Shown here one piece after another: positions 54,251-63,814 of a stretch of 64,000 nt of DNA. The notes under the pieces are model-generated. The model was not told the DNA's origin. It did not search any database and worked only from the letters and a program-made list of their open reading frames with translations. Origin of the DNA: Megasphaera vaginalis (ex Bordigoni et al. 2020) (GTDB lineage: Bacteria > Bacillota > Negativicutes > Veillonellales > Megasphaeraceae); assembly GCF_900240295.1 (NCBI RefSeq), contig NZ_OEQB01000005.1, positions 124,001 to 188,000 of the forward strand. The letters are read 5' to 3'. A program made the translations under genes and the position numbers. The stretch's first letter is position 1, and the number at the start of each line of letters is the position of its first letter.

Positions 54251-55789
54251 ATGAGTACCTATATAAAAGAACTTTCCAGAAAGGAGAAAAAAAGTCTGGC
54301 CGTATTGGGAGAAGAATTGGCCGTCTTACAGCGCAGCATTATCGCCGAAAAGGGATCGGTCTGCATCCTCATCGACGGCTGGGAAAATTCCGGCAAAGGC
54401 GAAGTGATCTCGCGATTGACGCAGGAATTGGATCCTCGGTATTATGAAGTCGTGGAGATGCCTTCTCACTGGGAAGCCAAACACAGCCACCGGCTTTTCC
54501 GTTCGTTCTGGGCCGCCCTGCCGCGCAAGGGACATATTACCATCTTCGACCGCTCTATTTACAACGGCATTCTCCACAATCCGGAGATTTCCGAAAAAAC
54601 GCTGGACGGACGGCTCGAAGACTTGACGGCTTTTATTCGCATGCTTACCGATGACGGCATGATCGTGATCAAGCTGTTTCTCCAAATCAGTCACGACGAA
54701 CAGAAAAATCGGATCCGCGCCATTGAAAAGACGGAATTTAAAAAAGAAATCCTGTCGACGCTGGATTATGACCAGGAAAAGCGATACGCCGACTTCGCCG
54801 ATCACTTCGCCGAAATTATCAGCCGCACAAACCGCCTTTACAGCCAATGGCACATGATTGCGATGGATGATATGAAAGACGGCTGCCGCGCAGCCATGTC
54901 CATCGTCAAAGACGAGCTGACAGCCGGCCTTGACGCCTTCCGCAGCCTGCAGGCGCTGAATGCCGCATCGCGGGAAGAAAAAACGACGGCCGAAATCGCG
55001 TCCTATCCCAGCGCCTTCCCAGCGAACCTGACGCTGGAAGTTGCAGAACAGGACTACCGGCAACGCTTGAAAGAGCTGCAGGAAAAAGCCCGTCGTCTTG
55101 CATATATGATGTATATTTGCCATATCCCGACGATCTGTGTCTTTGAAGGCATGGACGCCGCCGGCAAAGGCGGCAGCATCAAACGGCTGACAAAGGAAAT
55201 CGATCCGCGCAGCTATACGATCGCTACCACGGCGGCGCCGACGGCGGAAGAATTAAGTTTTCACTATCTGCGGCGCTTCATGACGAAAATACCGGAACCG
55301 GGAAAAATCACGATATTTGACCGTTCCTGGTACGGCCGCGTCATGGTCGAACGCGTGGAAAGGCTGGCCGCTCCCCGCGAATGGCGGCGCGCCTACGAAG
55401 AGATCAACGCCATGGAACGGTTCTTAAAGCACATTGGCGTCAACTTTATGAAATTTTTCCTGGTTATCGATAGCGAAGAGCAGCTGCGCCGCTTCAACGA
55501 TCGGCAAAATACACCGGAAAAGCAATGGAAAATCACCGACGAAGATTGGCGCAATCGCGATAAATGGGATCTGTACAACGATGCTTATCAGGAAATGTTT
55601 TACCGCACATCGACATCGACGGCGCCGTGGATAATCGTAGAGGGAAACGTCAAATACCATGCCCGTCTGAAAGTTCTCCATACCTTTGTCACGCAAAGCG
55701 AACGGAAACTGCGCAGCTACGAAGAAAACCATGCGAAAGAGTTTAACTGGAAAAATCTCTGGAACGAATATGAAACGATCGGCACGTAA
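54251..55789 (+). CDS. pap: Polyphosphate:AMP phosphotransferase (two-domain PPK2)
   Basis: 512 residues made of two PPK2 kinase domains. Domain 1 (~10-230) has GWENSGKGEVI and FDRSIYN. Domain 2 (~255-500) has GMDAAGKGGSIKRL, the lid Arg region and FDRSWYGRVMVERVE. The double arrangement is that of class II enzymes, which phosphorylate AMP to ADP with polyphosphate; domain 1 usually lacks activity and its Walker loop (ENSGKG) is the atypical one. Good site CGGAGGTGA. It is divergent from the metal operon. Confidence 0.9.
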   Translation: MSTYIKELSRKEKKSLAVLGEELAVLQRSIIAEKGSVCILIDGWENSGKGEVISRLTQELDPRYYEVVEMPSHWEAKHSHRLFRSFWAALPRKGHITIFDRSIYNGILHNPEISEKTLDGRLEDLTAFIRMLTDDGMIVIKLFLQISHDEQKNRIRAIEKTEFKKEILSTLDYDQEKRYADFADHFAEIISRTNRLYSQWHMIAMDDMKDGCRAAMSIVKDELTAGLDAFRSLQALNAASREEKTTAEIASYPSAFPANLTLEVAEQDYRQRLKELQEKARRLAYMMYICHIPTICVFEGMDAAGKGGSIKRLTKEIDPRSYTIATTAAPTAEELSFHYLRRFMTKIPEPGKITIFDRSWYGRVMVERVERLAAPREWRRAYEEINAMERFLKHIGVNFMKFFLVIDSEEQLRRFNDRQNTPEKQWKITDEDWRNRDKWDLYNDAYQEMFYRTSTSTAPWIIVEGNVKYHARLKVLHTFVTQSERKLRSYEENHAKEFNWKNLWNEYETIGT

Positions 55790-55814
55790 GACCGCCATTA
55801 TCGGTAACAACCGC

Positions 55815-55850
55815 AACGAAGGGGCTTCCGAAAACGGGAGCCCCTTCGTT
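55815..55850. terminator. Terminator after the PPK2 gene
   Basis: AACGAAGGGGCT and AGCCCCTTCGTT arms with a 12-base loop. Confidence 0.75.
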
Positions 55851-55950
55851 ATCTTTGCCGGTCATGCGCGCACTCGTCTCGCTGTCTAGCCGTCTTGTGC
55901 CGGCACGACGCCTCTATCGCCTCGCGACGCCGTAACCGGCGATGCAGATA

Positions 55951-57171
55951 CTACGCTTTTTCCGCGCCCTTCTGCTGTATTTTCTCTTTCAAATCGATGC
56001 GCTTCGTCTTCTCCTTTACGGTATCGTTAACCGGGGCTTTGACCGTTTCCTTTACCGGCATTTTATCGCGGACCTTACCGGCCTCTTGCCCGGCTGCCGG
56101 CGCCGGCGACACCGCCTCCTTGATCGACATCAGGGAATAGGTCAATTCCGGCGTCAATCCGCCGTCAAGATGGAACATGCATTTGGCATCAGCCGCTTCG
56201 ACATAAACGACATCGCTGTGCACGCTCCCCGGCACTGCGGCATAAGGGCCCGTCAACATCTTCTCAGCAGCGTTCCAGGTTAAATTGGCCCGCAGAGCTG
56301 TCGCAACGGCAACGGCCGGCAAATAGACCTTGCCGTTCTTGCCCAAAGCGCGAAGCGGCAGCTTCCGGCCGTTCACCAAAAGATCATAGGCTTTAGCAAC
56401 ATACGTCGGCTTGCCGTCGGAAGCGGCGATTTTCGCCTGAATAGCTTCAGCCGATTCGAAATTATCCACACCGTAGCCGGCTAACGCCTTTTTCACGGCC
56501 TCCACCTCCAATGGCTGCCGCTCGTAACCGTCGGGGTAAATGTAATAAGACACCGTATGATCAGGCGCGCTGTCAATGACGATGCGATCATAAAAAATTT
56601 CTACCGGCGTCCCTACCGGCGTGTGGTCGTACAGGTCTTCTATATCCTTTTCCAGGAGACGAATACAGCCGTTAGATACGTAGCCGCCAATGGACTCCGG
56701 CCGATTAGTCCCGTGAATCCCGTAATTTCCGTGTATTCCCATCCAGCGGTACCCCAGGGGGTTTGTCGGCCCCGATTCAATCTCCGTCCGGCTGTCGGGA
56801 TCAATCCATGTCGGATTCACTTCTTTCACCTGCACGGAATAATACCCGATCGGCGTAGGCGTCGCATACTTGCCGACGCCTACGGGATACATGCGAATCT
56901 TCACCTTCCCCTCATAAAGCGTTAACATCCGACTTGCCAGATTCAGGACTATCTTCTTTTCCTGCGACTGCTTCCGCACCGTTGCCGGCGCAGTCGCAGG
57001 ATTATCGGCATGAATGGAAACACTGGCAACAGGTGCAGCTTTCGCCGCTGGCGCAACCGTCGCCGCCGGCGTTGCAGCCACAGCCGTTCCGACAGTCAAT
57101 GCGGCCAGAGCGGCAATCAAAAAACTGCGGCGCCGGGCAAAAAGGGATCGTTTTCTCCTATTCATTTTCAA
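55951..57171 (-). CDS. Secreted L,D-transpeptidase (YkuD domain) with stalk domain
   Basis: 406 residues. A signal peptide with Ala-rich cleavage region precedes a ~35-residue Ala/Pro linker. The YkuD domain (~70-205) has the active motif HGTNRPESIGGYVSNGCIRL, Cys in SNGCIRL. The C-terminal part (~245-350) resembles a copper-amine-oxidase-N or stalk domain, with NGRKLPLRALGKNGKVYLPAVAVA. The last 50 residues are Lys/Val-rich repeats. It cross-links peptidoglycan or attaches lipoprotein. Monocistronic. Confidence 0.9.
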   Translation of the reverse strand: MKMNRRKRSLFARRRSFLIAALAALTVGTAVAATPAATVAPAAKAAPVASVSIHADNPATAPATVRKQSQEKKIVLNLASRMLTLYEGKVKIRMYPVGVGKYATPTPIGYYSVQVKEVNPTWIDPDSRTEIESGPTNPLGYRWMGIHGNYGIHGTNRPESIGGYVSNGCIRLLEKDIEDLYDHTPVGTPVEIFYDRIVIDSAPDHTVSYYIYPDGYERQPLEVEAVKKALAGYGVDNFESAEAIQAKIAASDGKPTYVAKAYDLLVNGRKLPLRALGKNGKVYLPAVAVATALRANLTWNAAEKMLTGPYAAVPGSVHSDVVYVEAADAKCMFHLDGGLTPELTYSLMSIKEAVSPAPAAGQEAGKVRDKMPVKETVKAPVNDTVKEKTKRIDLKEKIQQKGAEKA

Positions 57172-57271
57172 TCTCCAACTCTGATAGTAAACTGTTTATC
57201 ATCGATAATATAAATCTAACGGTACGGCAACGAAAAAGCTGCCGTCACGCGCTTCTCCAAAGGTATCGTTT

Positions 57272-58231
57272 TTAATGCGGCAACGCTTCGGCGCGGTCGA
57301 GGAAACTGCGCAAAACATCGCAGGAATCATGAAATTGCCGCTGTTCCGACTCCGTCAATTCCATTTCCAAAACGCCTTCCATGCCGTTTTTGCCGATAAT
57401 GCAGGGAACGCCGGCGGCGACATTGCGTTCTCCGTATTCGCCATCCAACGCCGTCGAACAAGGCCAAACCAACTTCTGATCCTGGAATATCGCCGTAATC
57501 AACATACAGGCCACGTTGGCAATGCCGAATTCCGTGCACCCCTTACCATCTACTTCCACATCACCGGCCTGTTTTACGGAACGCTGCAACGCGTCGAGCG
57601 TCGTCGCTGCCAACGCCGCCCGTTCTTTCCGCAGCTCCAAATACGATTTGCCGTTGATCAAGACGCGAGACCATACGACAAAGCTCGAGTTGCCATGTTC
57701 GCCCATGCAAAATCCCTGAATCGAACGGCGGGAGACCCCGGTTTCCCCGGCAATGACCCGCAGCAGCCGGTACGTTTCCAAACTCGTACCGGTGCAAAAA
57801 CACCGATTCCGCTGCCAGCCCATGCGCCGACGAATATACTCGCAAATAATATCGGCAGGGTTGGAAATGCTGACCATGATCCCCCGGAAATCAACCTTTT
57901 TTAACTCGCCGATAACGTCATTGGCCATACGAATGGAGTCATCAAACATATCCAGCCGTGTCTCACCGGGACGGCGGCTTCTGCCGAAAGCCATAACCAG
58001 CACATCGGCATCTTGAAGCTCGCCGTATTCGCCGGCGCGGACCTGCGTGTCGCGGCCGCAAAGGCTGCCGCTGACAGCATCATCCAGGTCAAGAGCCTGT
58101 CCAAATGCCTTTTCCCGATCCTTATCAATCAACACGATATCATTAGCCTGGCCTGCCTGGAGCAGAGCCAGCGCCACATGGGAACCGACGTGCCCGGCCC
58201 CTATAATCACCACTTTACGTGTCTGCATCAT
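57272..58231 (-). CDS. L-lactate dehydrogenase-like 2-hydroxyacid dehydrogenase
   Basis: 319 residues. NAD loop VVIIGAGHVGSHVALALLQAG, Arg loop AFGRSRRPGETR, active His in FCMGEHGNSSFVVWS and final ELTESEQ are those of the LDH/MDH superfamily. The catalytic Asp of GTSLDTARxR is a Glu here (GTSLETYR), a rare change in the Asp-His relay. It may act on L-2-hydroxy acids other than lactate. AAGAGGAGG precedes the start. Single gene. Confidence 0.85.
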   Translation of the reverse strand: MMQTRKVVIIGAGHVGSHVALALLQAGQANDIVLIDKDREKAFGQALDLDDAVSGSLCGRDTQVRAGEYGELQDADVLVMAFGRSRRPGETRLDMFDDSIRMANDVIGELKKVDFRGIMVSISNPADIICEYIRRRMGWQRNRCFCTGTSLETYRLLRVIAGETGVSRRSIQGFCMGEHGNSSFVVWSRVLINGKSYLELRKERAALAATTLDALQRSVKQAGDVEVDGKGCTEFGIANVACMLITAIFQDQKLVWPCSTALDGEYGERNVAAGVPCIIGKNGMEGVLEMELTESEQRQFHDSCDVLRSFLDRAEALPH

Positions 58232-58327
58232 TACAAATCCTCCTCTTAATTATCATTCTGATTTTATTATAACATAACCGGCTGCCGAAACAGAGGTGAT
58301 GCAAAAGATCGTAAAAAAGATTTTACC

Positions 58328-58369
58328 GTTGTATATACAACAGACGGGTTCGACAATTCACCGTATACT
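58328..58369 (+). promoter_or_regulatory. Cupin-hcp promoter with palindrome near -41.5
   Basis: A perfect 14-bp palindrome GTTGTATATACAAC (58328-58341) lies 22 bp before a TATACT -10 box (58364-58369). No good -35 box is present. Its centre would be at about -41.5 from the likely start, the place used by Crp/Fnr-type activators. Confidence 0.65.
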
Positions 58370-58421
58370 GAAGAAGTAAAACGACGAAAGTTTACGAAAT
58401 TTCCAGTAAGGAGGGTTTTCT

Positions 58422-58778
58422 ATGGCAGAAGTGCAGATCAAGAATATGGAGCACAAAAAAGTTCTGGCCTTGGCCAGTCTTGTAACCGTCGTGCCGGGAC
58501 AAGTCGTCAGCCGGACGCTGGCGCAGAATGACGCCGTCAGCCTGACGCTCTTCGCCTTTTCCAAAGGAGAAGAAATCAGCACGCACGAATCAAAAGGCGA
58601 CGCCCTGGTCACCGTTCTTGAAGGGACTGGAAAAATAACGATCAGCGGTGTAGACTATACAGTAGAAAGCGGTCAGTCTCTGGTCATGCCGGCAGAACAG
58701 CCTCACGCCGTTTTTGCCTTAAATGACTTCAAGATGCTTCTTACTGTCGTCTTTCCTCATAAACAGGAAATTAATTAA
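58422..58778 (+). CDS. Cupin-domain protein upstream of hcp
   Basis: 118 residues. Single cupin with motif 1 around EEISTHESKGDALVTVLEG and motif 2 PAEQPHAVFAL. The first metal-site His is reduced to one, so metal binding is uncertain. AAGGAGGG precedes the ATG. It is 18 bp before hcp and shares its transcript. Similar cupins often precede hcp in anaerobes and may sense or bind the same stress signal (inference). Confidence 0.8.
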   Translation: MAEVQIKNMEHKKVLALASLVTVVPGQVVSRTLAQNDAVSLTLFAFSKGEEISTHESKGDALVTVLEGTGKITISGVDYTVESGQSLVMPAEQPHAVFALNDFKMLLTVVFPHKQEIN

Positions 58779-58796
58779 AGCTTAGGAGGTATTTTC

Positions 58797-60422
58797 ATGG
58801 ATCAGAAAATGTTTTGCTTTCAATGTGAACAAACAATGGGCGGTACAGGCTGTACAGGCGGCACAGGAGTCTGCGGCAAATCGTCGGCGGCAGCAAACTT
58901 GCAGGACGAATTGACCGGCGCCCTGATCGGTCTTGCCCGTACCTGTCAATCAGTTCCGGCCACGGCGCACACGTACCGTGTCATCTTGGAAGGTCTGTTC
59001 ACGACAATCACCAACGTTGACTTTAACGTCGACACGATTCAGGCCATGACCGATAAAGTCAACGCCGAAAAGGCGGCGCTCATTGCCGGCAACGAAGGCG
59101 CTTTCGACAAAGTGCGCAAGCTTTTCGGCGGCTCTTCCGCGGCAGACAAAGCCGCCGCCAACTACAACATCCAGCAAGTATGGAGCGGCAACGAAGACGT
59201 TCGTTCATTGAAATCCCTGATCCTTTTCGGCATGCGCGGCATGGCTGCCTACGCATATCACGCGCTGATGCTCGGTCACTCCAGCGATGAAGTAAATCAG
59301 TTCTTCGTCAAAGGACTCCACGCGCTCGGCGAAGACTGGGGCATGGATGAACTCTTGCCGATCGTACTGGAAACAGGTAAAGCCAACTTCGCCTGCATGG
59401 AAATGCTCGATCGCGCCAACACGACGACATACGGCACGCCGACGCCGACGACTGTTCCCCTGACAATTGAAAAAGGACCGTTCATCGTCGTGACCGGCCA
59501 CGATTTGAAAGACCTCGAATTGCTTCTGAAACAGACAGAAGGCAAAGGCGTCAACATTTATACGCACGGGGAAATGTTACCAGCCCACGGCTATCCTGAA
59601 TTGAAGAAATATAAACACCTCAAAGGCAACTTCGGCACCGCCTGGCAGAACCAACAAAAGGAATTCGACAATGTGCCGGCAGCCTTCCTCTTTACGACGA
59701 ACTGTCTGATGCCGCCGCGCAAATCGTACAGCGACCGCGTCTTCACTACGGAAGTCGTCTCCTTCCCCGGTCTCGTGCATATTGATGACAATAAAGACTT
59801 CACGCCAGTTATCAACAAAGCTCTCGAACTCGGCGGCTATGCGGAAGATCATGAAATGACCGGCATCAACGGCGGCAAAACGGTCATGACGGGCTTTGGC
59901 CACGGTACCGTTCTCGGTGTCGCCGATAAAGTTATCGACGCCGTTAAAGCCGGCGCCATCAAACACTTCTTCCTCGTCGGCGGCTGCGACGGCGCCCGTC
60001 CGGGTCGTAACTATTACACCGAATTCGTGCAGAAAGCGCCTCAAGACTCCGTTATCCTCGCCTTGGCCTGCGGTAAATACCGCTTCAACGACCTGGATCT
60101 CGGCACCATCGGCGGACTCCCCCGCATCATGGATATGGGCCAGTGTAACGACGCCTTCAGCGCTATCAAAGTGGCTCTTGCCCTTGCGGAAGCCTTCGAA
60201 TGCGGCGTAAACGAACTGCCCCTCAGCCTCGTCCTCTCTTGGTATGAACAGAAAGCCGTCTGTATTCTCCTGACGCTCCTCTACTTGGGCATCAAGAACA
60301 TCTACCTCGGACCTACACTTCCCGCCTTCGTATCTCCCAATGTGCTGAACTACCTCGTAGAAAACTACAACATCAGCCCGCTCAGCACACCGGAAGAAGA
60401 CTTGAAGAAAATCTTAGGATAA
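58797..60422 (+). CDS. hcp: Hydroxylamine reductase (hybrid cluster protein)
   Basis: 541 residues. The N-terminal cluster ligands follow C-x2-C-x8-C-x5-C (Cys7, 10, 19, 25), the class I spacing of strict anaerobes. Hybrid cluster ligands appear in TTNCLMPP, GGCDGARPGRNYY and LACGKYRFN. It reduces hydroxylamine and acts in NO metabolism and S-nitrosylation in other bacteria. TAGGAGG precedes the ATG. Confidence 0.96.
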   Translation: MDQKMFCFQCEQTMGGTGCTGGTGVCGKSSAAANLQDELTGALIGLARTCQSVPATAHTYRVILEGLFTTITNVDFNVDTIQAMTDKVNAEKAALIAGNEGAFDKVRKLFGGSSAADKAAANYNIQQVWSGNEDVRSLKSLILFGMRGMAAYAYHALMLGHSSDEVNQFFVKGLHALGEDWGMDELLPIVLETGKANFACMEMLDRANTTTYGTPTPTTVPLTIEKGPFIVVTGHDLKDLELLLKQTEGKGVNIYTHGEMLPAHGYPELKKYKHLKGNFGTAWQNQQKEFDNVPAAFLFTTNCLMPPRKSYSDRVFTTEVVSFPGLVHIDDNKDFTPVINKALELGGYAEDHEMTGINGGKTVMTGFGHGTVLGVADKVIDAVKAGAIKHFFLVGGCDGARPGRNYYTEFVQKAPQDSVILALACGKYRFNDLDLGTIGGLPRIMDMGQCNDAFSAIKVALALAEAFECGVNELPLSLVLSWYEQKAVCILLTLLYLGIKNIYLGPTLPAFVSPNVLNYLVENYNISPLSTPEEDLKKILG

Positions 60423-60449
60423 ATTAAAAACATATGAGATATCATAAGA

Positions 60450-60488
60450 TTAGCCTAAAGCCAGAGATGGCCTTTAGGCTAATTTTTC
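60450..60488 (+). terminator. Terminator of cupin-hcp
   Basis: ATTAGCCTAAAGCC and GGCCTTTAGGCTAAT arms with one bulge and a TTTTT tail. Confidence 0.8.
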
Positions 60489-60605
60489 TCTATCTATTTT
60501 TTCTCTATCTATTTAATAAAGAATTACTTAGAAATACGTTTAAATCTATTTTTATAATCTTAAATATACTAACCAATAAATTTTATACTACGAATACTCT
60601 TAATT

Positions 60606-61970
60606 GATAAGGTATAATAAGTTTCGCAAATTCAATTTCATAAAAAATAGACATAGTCTATTGCCGTCGGTAAAATTAAGTTACCAAACAAAACCCACCG
60701 AGGAGGCACTAGCTATGTCTGATAACATTATACAGCTCAATGAGGATCTGATAAAGAACAATCTCAAAGATCTGGTGCGCAGCAGCGTCGAGGAAACCCT
60801 CAATGCTCTGCTTGATCATGAGGCTGATGAGCTTGTGAACGCTGGTAAATACGGGCGTTCCGGTGAACGGAAGGGCTACCGCTCCGGTCATTATGAGAGA
60901 AATTTCTCCACCACATCCGGTGATGTGATGCGCAGAGTTCCCAAACTCAAGGGCATTCAGTTTGAAACCGCTATCATCGAACGTTACAAGCGTCGCGAAT
61001 GTTCCGTCGAAGAAGCCCTGATTGAGATGTACCTGGCCGGCGTCTCCGTTCGTCGTGTTGAAGACATCACGGAAGCACTCTGGGGAAGCAAAGTGTCCCC
61101 CGGAACCATCAGCAACCTCAATAAGAAAGCATATGAACACATTGAGGAATGGCGTTCTCGTCCCCTTACTGAGGAGTACCCTTACGTTTACGTTGACGGT
61201 GTTTACTTTAAACGCAGCTGGGGCGGAGAAATCCAGAATGTCGCTGTCCTTGTGGCCATCGGTGTGAACAATGAAGGGTATCGCGAAATCCTTGGAGCTG
61301 CTGAAGGTATGAAAGAAGATCACGAAAGCTGGAAAAACTTCTTTGTATGGTTGAAAGAGCGTGGGCTTAAAGGGGTTCGTCTCATCATTGGAGATAAGTG
61401 TCTTGGAATGCTCGAGAGTATTCCTGAAGTCTTTCCGGAAGCCCGCTATCAGCGCTGTACAGTACATTTCTACCGAAATGTATTCACCGTTACACCAAGA
61501 ACAAAGATGCGAACCGTCGCAATGATGCTGAAAGCCATCCATGCCCAGGAAAGCAAAAAGGCTGCCAGAGAAAAAGCAGCTTCTGCAGCACAGCAACTCC
61601 GCGAAATGAAGCTGTCCGCTGCCGCCCGGAAAGTGGAGGAAAGCATCGAAGAGACGCTCACATATATGGACTATCCAACGGAACACTGGAACCGGATCCG
61701 GACCAACAACACCACTGAACGCGTCAACAGGGAGATCAAACGCCGAACAAAAGCGATTGGAGCATTCCCTGATGGTCAAAGTGCTTTGATGCTAGTCTGT
61801 GCCCGACTGCGCCATGTAGCAGCGTCGGAATGGGGATCCAAGCGGTATCTCAACATGAATCACCTGTTTGATCTGGAACTCCAGCGCAAGGTTGACGATC
61901 AGTCTGCAACCAGTTAACTATGGTACACCGGTGGCTGAAAATGAATTTGCGAAAGATTATTGACACTATC
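60606..61970 (+). mobile_element. IS256-family insertion sequence, complete
   Basis: 1365 bp. Imperfect terminal inverted repeats begin GATA and share TTTCGCAAATTCA near 60622-60634 and its complement near 61942-61954. Both ends are flanked by the 8-bp direct repeat TCTTAATT (60598-60605 and 61971-61978), the target duplication expected for IS256. One transposase gene fills the element. It landed in an AT-rich stretch between hcp and the two-component genes. Confidence 0.92.
60715..61917 (+). CDS. IS256-family (mutator-type) transposase
   Basis: 400 residues from the ATG at 60715 behind GAGGAGG. DDE catalytic residues are expected in YVYVDGVYFK, LIIGDKCLGM and NNTTERVNREIKRR. The N-terminal DNA-binding part and the RYQRCTVHFYRNVF stretch are also typical. 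Full length with no frameshift, so the copy may be active. Confidence 0.95.
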   Translation: MSDNIIQLNEDLIKNNLKDLVRSSVEETLNALLDHEADELVNAGKYGRSGERKGYRSGHYERNFSTTSGDVMRRVPKLKGIQFETAIIERYKRRECSVEEALIEMYLAGVSVRRVEDITEALWGSKVSPGTISNLNKKAYEHIEEWRSRPLTEEYPYVYVDGVYFKRSWGGEIQNVAVLVAIGVNNEGYREILGAAEGMKEDHESWKNFFVWLKERGLKGVRLIIGDKCLGMLESIPEVFPEARYQRCTVHFYRNVFTVTPRTKMRTVAMMLKAIHAQESKKAAREKAASAAQQLREMKLSAAARKVEESIEETLTYMDYPTEHWNRIRTNNTTERVNREIKRRTKAIGAFPDGQSALMLVCARLRHVAASEWGSKRYLNMNHLFDLELQRKVDDQSATS

Positions 61971-61978
61971 TCTTAATT

Positions 61979-62253
61979 ATTTTTTTGCTAACAATTAAAA
62001 AACGATCGATAATTAATTCTCAATCTTATTTTAACAATCAATATCATCTACAAATATTCCGATAAATTTATCTCTTCTCAGTCATTTTATCTCTCAAACT
62101 ATTAATTTATCAATTAAAGCTTCTCACTTTCCGATTGGGTGATAATATTTTAAAACATTATATAATTTTAGAAAAATCATAATAAATTACAATTATTTAA
62201 TTTATCTTCATATTATTCACATACATCAAATTAGCATATATTATGTTTTTTTC
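61979..62253. other. Very AT-rich spacer
   Basis: No gene. The base composition resembles the following two-component genes rather than the main part of the window. Confidence 0.5.
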
Positions 62254-63807
62254 TTACTTCCTATCTCTTTTTTTAAGGTTAATTAATTCACTAGGGGTAC
62301 ATGTATAATATTTCTTAAAAACTGTACTAAAATAACTTGTATCATTAAAACCAACTTGATGAGCTATTTCGGTTACCGTAAATTTATCTTTCTCTAATAA
62401 TATTTTTGCCTCTTTCATTCGAACTTCTGTTAGATATTCTACAAATCGTTTTCCTACATATTTCTTGAAAATCCTACTAAGATACGCGCTACTCACAAAA
62501 TATTTCTTTGCAACCCCTTCTAAAGTGATGTTATTTCGATAATTATTATTAATATAAGTCATCGCTAATCCAACAATTTGTTCTGCATTATTTTGAGTCA
62601 TAGACAATTTAGATATAATACTATTTATTATAATATAAATCTCATCAAATAATACCTCTACAAAATTAGCTTCGTTAATTCTATAAACAAAACGTTTTCT
62701 ATAACTTATTTTTTCGTTATCTTCTATATATTCTCCATATCCATCAATTAATGCACTCCCCAATCGAATAATTATTAATTTAGCCAAGCCTGGCTTATAC
62801 TCGAGGTCTTCCATCTCATTAAATAATTGCTTAACAATATTATTAGCCTGTATCACATCATATTCCTTAACAGCTTTATCAATTAATCGAAATATACTAT
62901 CAAATGCTATCTCCTTATCTTTTTGTTCGCTCTTACTAAGGTATGAGAGATTATGAGGTTTCCGCCAAAATAAATTAAAATCAATCCTATCTTGCAATTG
63001 ATGATAACTATCAAAAATGGATTTGTTTTTATCTATAAAGATCACCGCAGTACAAAAATGTATGTCATATGTTTTTTCGTCTTTTATAAGACTATCATTC
63101 AATGTTTTTAGAATGTCCAAATTCCAGCGTTCTGAAAATATAAAAATCCTATACTCGTCCATCAATATGATCCCATATTTTTTCAATATAGATAGTTTGA
63201 GATCTTTAATATCATTAAATTTATTAGTACCTTCCTTATTCCACGGTTCAACTCCAATAATAGCAATAGGGGAGAAGTTTTTTTTATGACTAATCTTATA
63301 AAAAAGATTGTACACAGCTTTTTCTTCTGCCCCATTTCTTAACAGTTCCAATAATTGCCTGTTCATTACTATTGCGGATTTTTCCTGCAATTGCTGCTCC
63401 ACTCTTTTTTTCTTTGACTGCTCTATTCTTTTTTTCAAAACGATTGTAATGCCTTTCTTCAAAATTTTTACAAGTTCTAATGGTCGTATAGGCTTAACAA
63501 GATAATCATTTACATCTACATGCATAGCTGTATGTATATAGTCAAATTCTTTATAAGCAGTTAATATATATATAATTATATCTGTGTTAATTTTTCGAAT
63601 CTCTTTGGCTACCTCTAAACCATTAATTTCCGGCATATTAATATCTAAAATAATAAAATCCGGGGCACATTTTTTAACTAAAGCCAACGTCTCTTCTCCA
63701 CTCTTAGCCGTGCCACAAATTTCGAATGGCAAATGATATTTTTTTATAACATACTCTATAAATTGATGAACAATGTACTCATCATCAGCGACAATTAATT
63801 TATACAT
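62254..63807 (-). CDS. YesN-type response regulator with AraC-family DNA-binding domain
   Basis: 517 residues from the ATG at 63807 with GAGGGATCC before it; an ATG 5 codons earlier is inside the kinase gene end. Receiver domain (~1-120): acidic DDEY, phospho-Asp in IILDINMPEING, Thr in LTAYKEF and Lys in LVKPIRPLEL. A coiled linker and middle domain of ~270 residues follow, then two AraC helix-turn-helix units (~410-510; YFVSSAYLSRIFKKYVGKRFVEYL and VTEIAHQVGFNDTSYFSTVFKKYY parts). It is AT-rich compared with the rest of the window, a sign of transfer. It usually controls sugar or peptide transport. Confidence 0.9.
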   Translation of the reverse strand: MYKLIVADDEYIVHQFIEYVIKKYHLPFEICGTAKSGEETLALVKKCAPDFIILDINMPEINGLEVAKEIRKINTDIIIYILTAYKEFDYIHTAMHVDVNDYLVKPIRPLELVKILKKGITIVLKKRIEQSKKKRVEQQLQEKSAIVMNRQLLELLRNGAEEKAVYNLFYKISHKKNFSPIAIIGVEPWNKEGTNKFNDIKDLKLSILKKYGIILMDEYRIFIFSERWNLDILKTLNDSLIKDEKTYDIHFCTAVIFIDKNKSIFDSYHQLQDRIDFNLFWRKPHNLSYLSKSEQKDKEIAFDSIFRLIDKAVKEYDVIQANNIVKQLFNEMEDLEYKPGLAKLIIIRLGSALIDGYGEYIEDNEKISYRKRFVYRINEANFVEVLFDEIYIIINSIISKLSMTQNNAEQIVGLAMTYINNNYRNNITLEGVAKKYFVSSAYLSRIFKKYVGKRFVEYLTEVRMKEAKILLEKDKFTVTEIAHQVGFNDTSYFSTVFKKYYTCTPSELINLKKRDRK

Positions 63808-63814
63808 GGATCCC

